The notes under the pieces are model-generated. The model had not been told where the DNA came from, did no database searches, and saw only the letters and a list, made by a program, of their open reading frames with translations. This document shows, one piece after another, positions 4,767-7,139 of a stretch of 7,139 nt of DNA. The stretch lies in contig DMKB01000105.1 in the NCBI GenBank assembly GCA_003454665.1, positions 1-7,139 on the forward strand, in the 5' to 3' direction. Origin of the DNA: Nitrospiraceae bacterium. GTDB lineage: Bacteria > Nitrospirota > UBA9217. The first letter of the stretch is position 1. Every line of letters begins with the position of its first letter. The position numbers and the translations under genes were made by a program.

Positions 4767-7139
4767 ATGAATCTCTATCAGATAATCGGCTACCCCTTAT
4801 ATCTTGTCGCGGCCCTGGAGGTCATCCTGGGCTTTATTCTCCTGAGACAACCCTCCCGCAGAAGCCCTGTTATTAAAGCAGTCGCCGCCTTTTCTTTTTT
4901 CCTTTCTGCCTTCGCACTCTTCACCGCCATCATGTATACGCGGGCCTCCATGGGCCTGGACTTCAACTTCTTCACTCGCGCCACCTGGATCGGGTGGTTC
5001 AGCATACCCGCGGCACTGCAGTTCATCTTTTACATGAAGGACGAAACGGGCCGGGTTGCGCGCAGAATCGGCTTTGTCCTCTATCCGTTCTGGCTCATTC
5101 TCTTTGTCCTCTCCCTGTTTACCGATCTCGTGGAACCAGGGCATGTCAGGCTCATCCCCTATGAAGGCCAGGCAGGCCCGCTCGAGGATCCCGCGCGCTT
5201 CTTCGGAGCACTCCTTATCCTCTGGATCGTGTATGAAATCTTCATGCTGAGAAAAAGCGTCGGCGGCGTCAGGAAAGTCCAGCTGAACTACTTTTTCATC
5301 GGCACGCTGATTTTCGGGGCAAGCGGTGCCTTCATGGTGGGACTCCTGCAGTTGTTCGGCGGGATCGGTTTCGACCCGGCCCTGGGCGCGTATTTCAGCC
5401 TCCCCTGGGTGGCCCTCACGTTTTACGCGATAACCCGGTATCGCATGTTCGACATCAGGATCGTCATCTCACAGACGCTGACCATTGCCCTGTTGTCCCT
5501 CTTTTTCTCCGCCATCCATATTGCCTTGTTCACCGTCTTCGAACCGCTCGTCGGTCCGAAGTTCACCATTCTGATATCGCTTTTTATCATTGCCTTCATT
5601 TTTTTCGGAACGCAACTCAACTCAAAAGTACAGACATGGGTACAGAAAGTCATCCTCAGGGGTAAATACCACTACCAGAACGTCCTGATGGAATCCACCA
5701 AGGCGATCGTGACGATCCTGGACCGTGACGAGCTGCTCGACTATATCGTCACCAGCATACGCAAAAGTCTGGCGGTGGAGAACATCGGCCTCCATATCCG
5801 GGACCATGGTGATCAGTATGTATTACGGCATGGTTTCAACATAGAGGGTAACCCGGTGCTGACGCGTCTTGTCAACACAAACGTCGTTCCGATGATGCAG
5901 CACAGTAAACAAGTGGCAATCCGGGAAGAGCTTGAAGTAACGCAGAAGACCAGCGACTTCGGCAATTTCAGCACACACATGAAGGCGATACAGGCGGAAA
6001 TTATTGTTCCTATTTTTTTCAAAGGGGAATTGCAGGGCCTCCTTACCTTGGGCGAGAAGGGCAACCGGGAACCCTATGTCCAGAGCGACATTGACCTCCT
6101 CGAGACACTGGCCAGCCATACGGCAGTGGCAATAGAGAATGCCCGCCTGTATGAAGAAGCGGGACAGGTCAAGGAATCGCTCCGGGAAAGCGAAAAACGG
6201 TTTCGCAACCTCGTCGAGACCATGAGCGACTGGGTGTGGGAAGTGGATATCAACGGCGTCTACAGCTATGTCAGCCCGAAAATACAGGACATATTGGGAT
6301 ACGCGCCCGAAGAGGTCCTCGGCAAGACGCCCGTTGATTTCATGGCCCAGGAGGATGCCGAGCGTGCGGCAAAACACATCATGTCTGCAGCCACGTCGAA
6401 ACAGGCGTTCCGGCTGTTCGAGAACAAGAACCTGCACAAAAATGGCCACCTTGTCGTCATCGAAAGCAACGGAGTGCCGGTCTACGATAAGAGCGGAGCG
6501 TTCATCGGCTACCGCGGGATCAATAGAGATGTTACGGAACGAAAAAAGCTCGAAGACCAGCTCCGGTATGCCCAGAAAATGGAGGCCATCGGGAAGCTGG
6601 CAGGCGGCGTAGCCCACGACTTCAACAATATACTAACAGCCATAATCGGATATGGATACGTGCTGCACATGAAAATGGCCAAAGCAGACCCATTACGAAA
6701 GCACGTGGACCAGATCCTGTCTTCAACGGAGCGGGCGACCAACCTGACGCAAAGCCTTCTCGCATTCGGAAAGAAAAAAGTGTACACCCTGGAACCGACA
6801 GCAGTCAACGAGATGATACAGCGGATGGAAAAACTCTTATATGGCTTCATTCGTGAAGATATTGAGCTCAAGCTGAAGCTTGCCGACACGATTCCCAGCG
6901 TCATGGCCGACGTCGGGCATGTCGAACGTATCATCATGAATCTCGCCGTCAACGCGAGGGACGCCATGCCGAAGGGTGGCCGGCTGACCATAGAGACGGG
7001 GGTAGAAGAGCTGGACAGTGAATTTGTCAAGGCCCACGGGTATGGGAGTGTCGGTTCCTATGCCTTTTTTTCCATGACCGATACGGGCGTGGGTATGGAC
7101 GCCGAGGTGAAGAAGCGAATATTCGAGCCCTTCTTTACG
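4767..7139 (+). CDS. Membrane-bound multi-domain sensor histidine kinase (9 TM-GAF-PAS-HisKA-HATPase), 3' end beyond window
   Basis: The 791 visible codons stay open to the right edge. The frame has a stop at 4734-4736 and no other start before ATG 4767, which follows AGAGG at 6 bases, so the start is firm. About nine hydrophobic segments occupy residues 8-281. The first seven resemble the 7TM N-terminal region of histidine kinases, with YAITRYRMFDIRIVI (220-234) as its typical exit motif. A GAF-like domain follows (about 305-460, ending LASHTAVAIENARLYEE), then a PAS domain (about 476-592, with GYAPEEVLGK and a PAC-like GINRDVTERK). HisKA carries the H-box GGVAHDFNN with phospho-acceptor H617. 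The ATPase domain shows the N-box MNLAVNARDAM (N725, N729), the G1 box DTGVGM (772-777) and the F-box FEPFF (786-790); the G2 box lies outside. H-boxes of the AHDFNN type are common in NtrB-like and hybrid kinases, so a C-terminal receiver domain is possible. The ligand is unknown. Confidence 0.93.
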   Translation, partial: MNLYQIIGYPLYLVAALEVILGFILLRQPSRRSPVIKAVAAFSFFLSAFALFTAIMYTRASMGLDFNFFTRATWIGWFSIPAALQFIFYMKDETGRVARRIGFVLYPFWLILFVLSLFTDLVEPGHVRLIPYEGQAGPLEDPARFFGALLILWIVYEIFMLRKSVGGVRKVQLNYFFIGTLIFGASGAFMVGLLQLFGGIGFDPALGAYFSLPWVALTFYAITRYRMFDIRIVISQTLTIALLSLFFSAIHIALFTVFEPLVGPKFTILISLFIIAFIFFGTQLNSKVQTWVQKVILRGKYHYQNVLMESTKAIVTILDRDELLDYIVTSIRKSLAVENIGLHIRDHGDQYVLRHGFNIEGNPVLTRLVNTNVVPMMQHSKQVAIREELEVTQKTSDFGNFSTHMKAIQAEIIVPIFFKGELQGLLTLGEKGNREPYVQSDIDLLETLASHTAVAIENARLYEEAGQVKESLRESEKRFRNLVETMSDWVWEVDINGVYSYVSPKIQDILGYAPEEVLGKTPVDFMAQEDAERAAKHIMSAATSKQAFRLFENKNLHKNGHLVVIESNGVPVYDKSGAFIGYRGINRDVTERKKLEDQLRYAQKMEAIGKLAGGVAHDFNNILTAIIGYGYVLHMKMAKADPLRKHVDQILSSTERATNLTQSLLAFGKKKVYTLEPTAVNEMIQRMEKLLYGFIREDIELKLKLADTIPSVMADVGHVERIIMNLAVNARDAMPKGGRLTIETGVEELDSEFVKAHGYGSVGSYAFFSMTDTGVGMDAEVKKRIFEPFFT

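Noticed and set aside
5823..6617. Minus-strand 264-codon frame
   Set aside because: It is a shadow of the GAF and PAS part of the histidine kinase, which is continuous on the plus strand; its Phe/His/Val-rich sequence looks like an antisense translation.
6509..7030. Minus-strand 173-codon Ser-rich frame
   Set aside because: It is antisense to the HisKA and ATPase domains, whose motifs are intact on the plus strand.

Overview
The window reads as ordinary chromosomal DNA from a Gram-negative-type anaerobic or facultative bacterium. A ResB/CcsA (System II) cytochrome c maturation locus, a long nitronate monooxygenase-like flavoprotein with a cysteine-bearing tail, a tandem universal stress protein and a multi-domain membrane histidine kinase together recall the Nitrospirota or Desulfobacterota (deltaproteobacterial) lineages. 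That placement is inference from gene style only. No mobile element, CRISPR array, tRNA or rRNA was seen.

Layout: the left 4.45 kb is on the minus strand. From right to left it holds (a) a tandem UspA-domain protein (4446-3547) followed after 29 bp by a small heavy-metal-associated CxxC protein (3517-3293), probably one operon; (b) a single-gene unit for an FMN-dependent nitronate monooxygenase/enoyl-reductase-like protein (3072-1900), with a good sigma70-type promoter; (c) resB (1650-112), overlapping by ATGA the start of a ccsA/resC-type gene that runs off the left edge. The right third is on the plus strand: a histidine kinase starting at 4767 and running off the right edge (791 codons visible). 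It has about nine membrane segments, then GAF, PAS, HisKA and HATPase modules.

The genes suggest respiratory or redox physiology (attachment of haem to extracytoplasmic c-type cytochromes) beside stress and metal handling and membrane signalling. The most information-dense non-coding stretch is the 320-bp divergent region 4447-4766 between the Usp operon and the kinase. It contains candidate promoters in both directions, three compact dyads (one overlapping each -35 position and one just past the kinase start site) and a nested hairpin just before the kinase ribosome-binding site. A second non-coding oddity is a pair of near-identical GC-rich hairpins (1824-1841 and 1872-1889) downstream of the flavoprotein gene. 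No clearly new multi-gene system is visible. The best leads are the regulatory architecture of 4447-4766, the Usp-HMA pairing and the cysteine tail of the flavoprotein.
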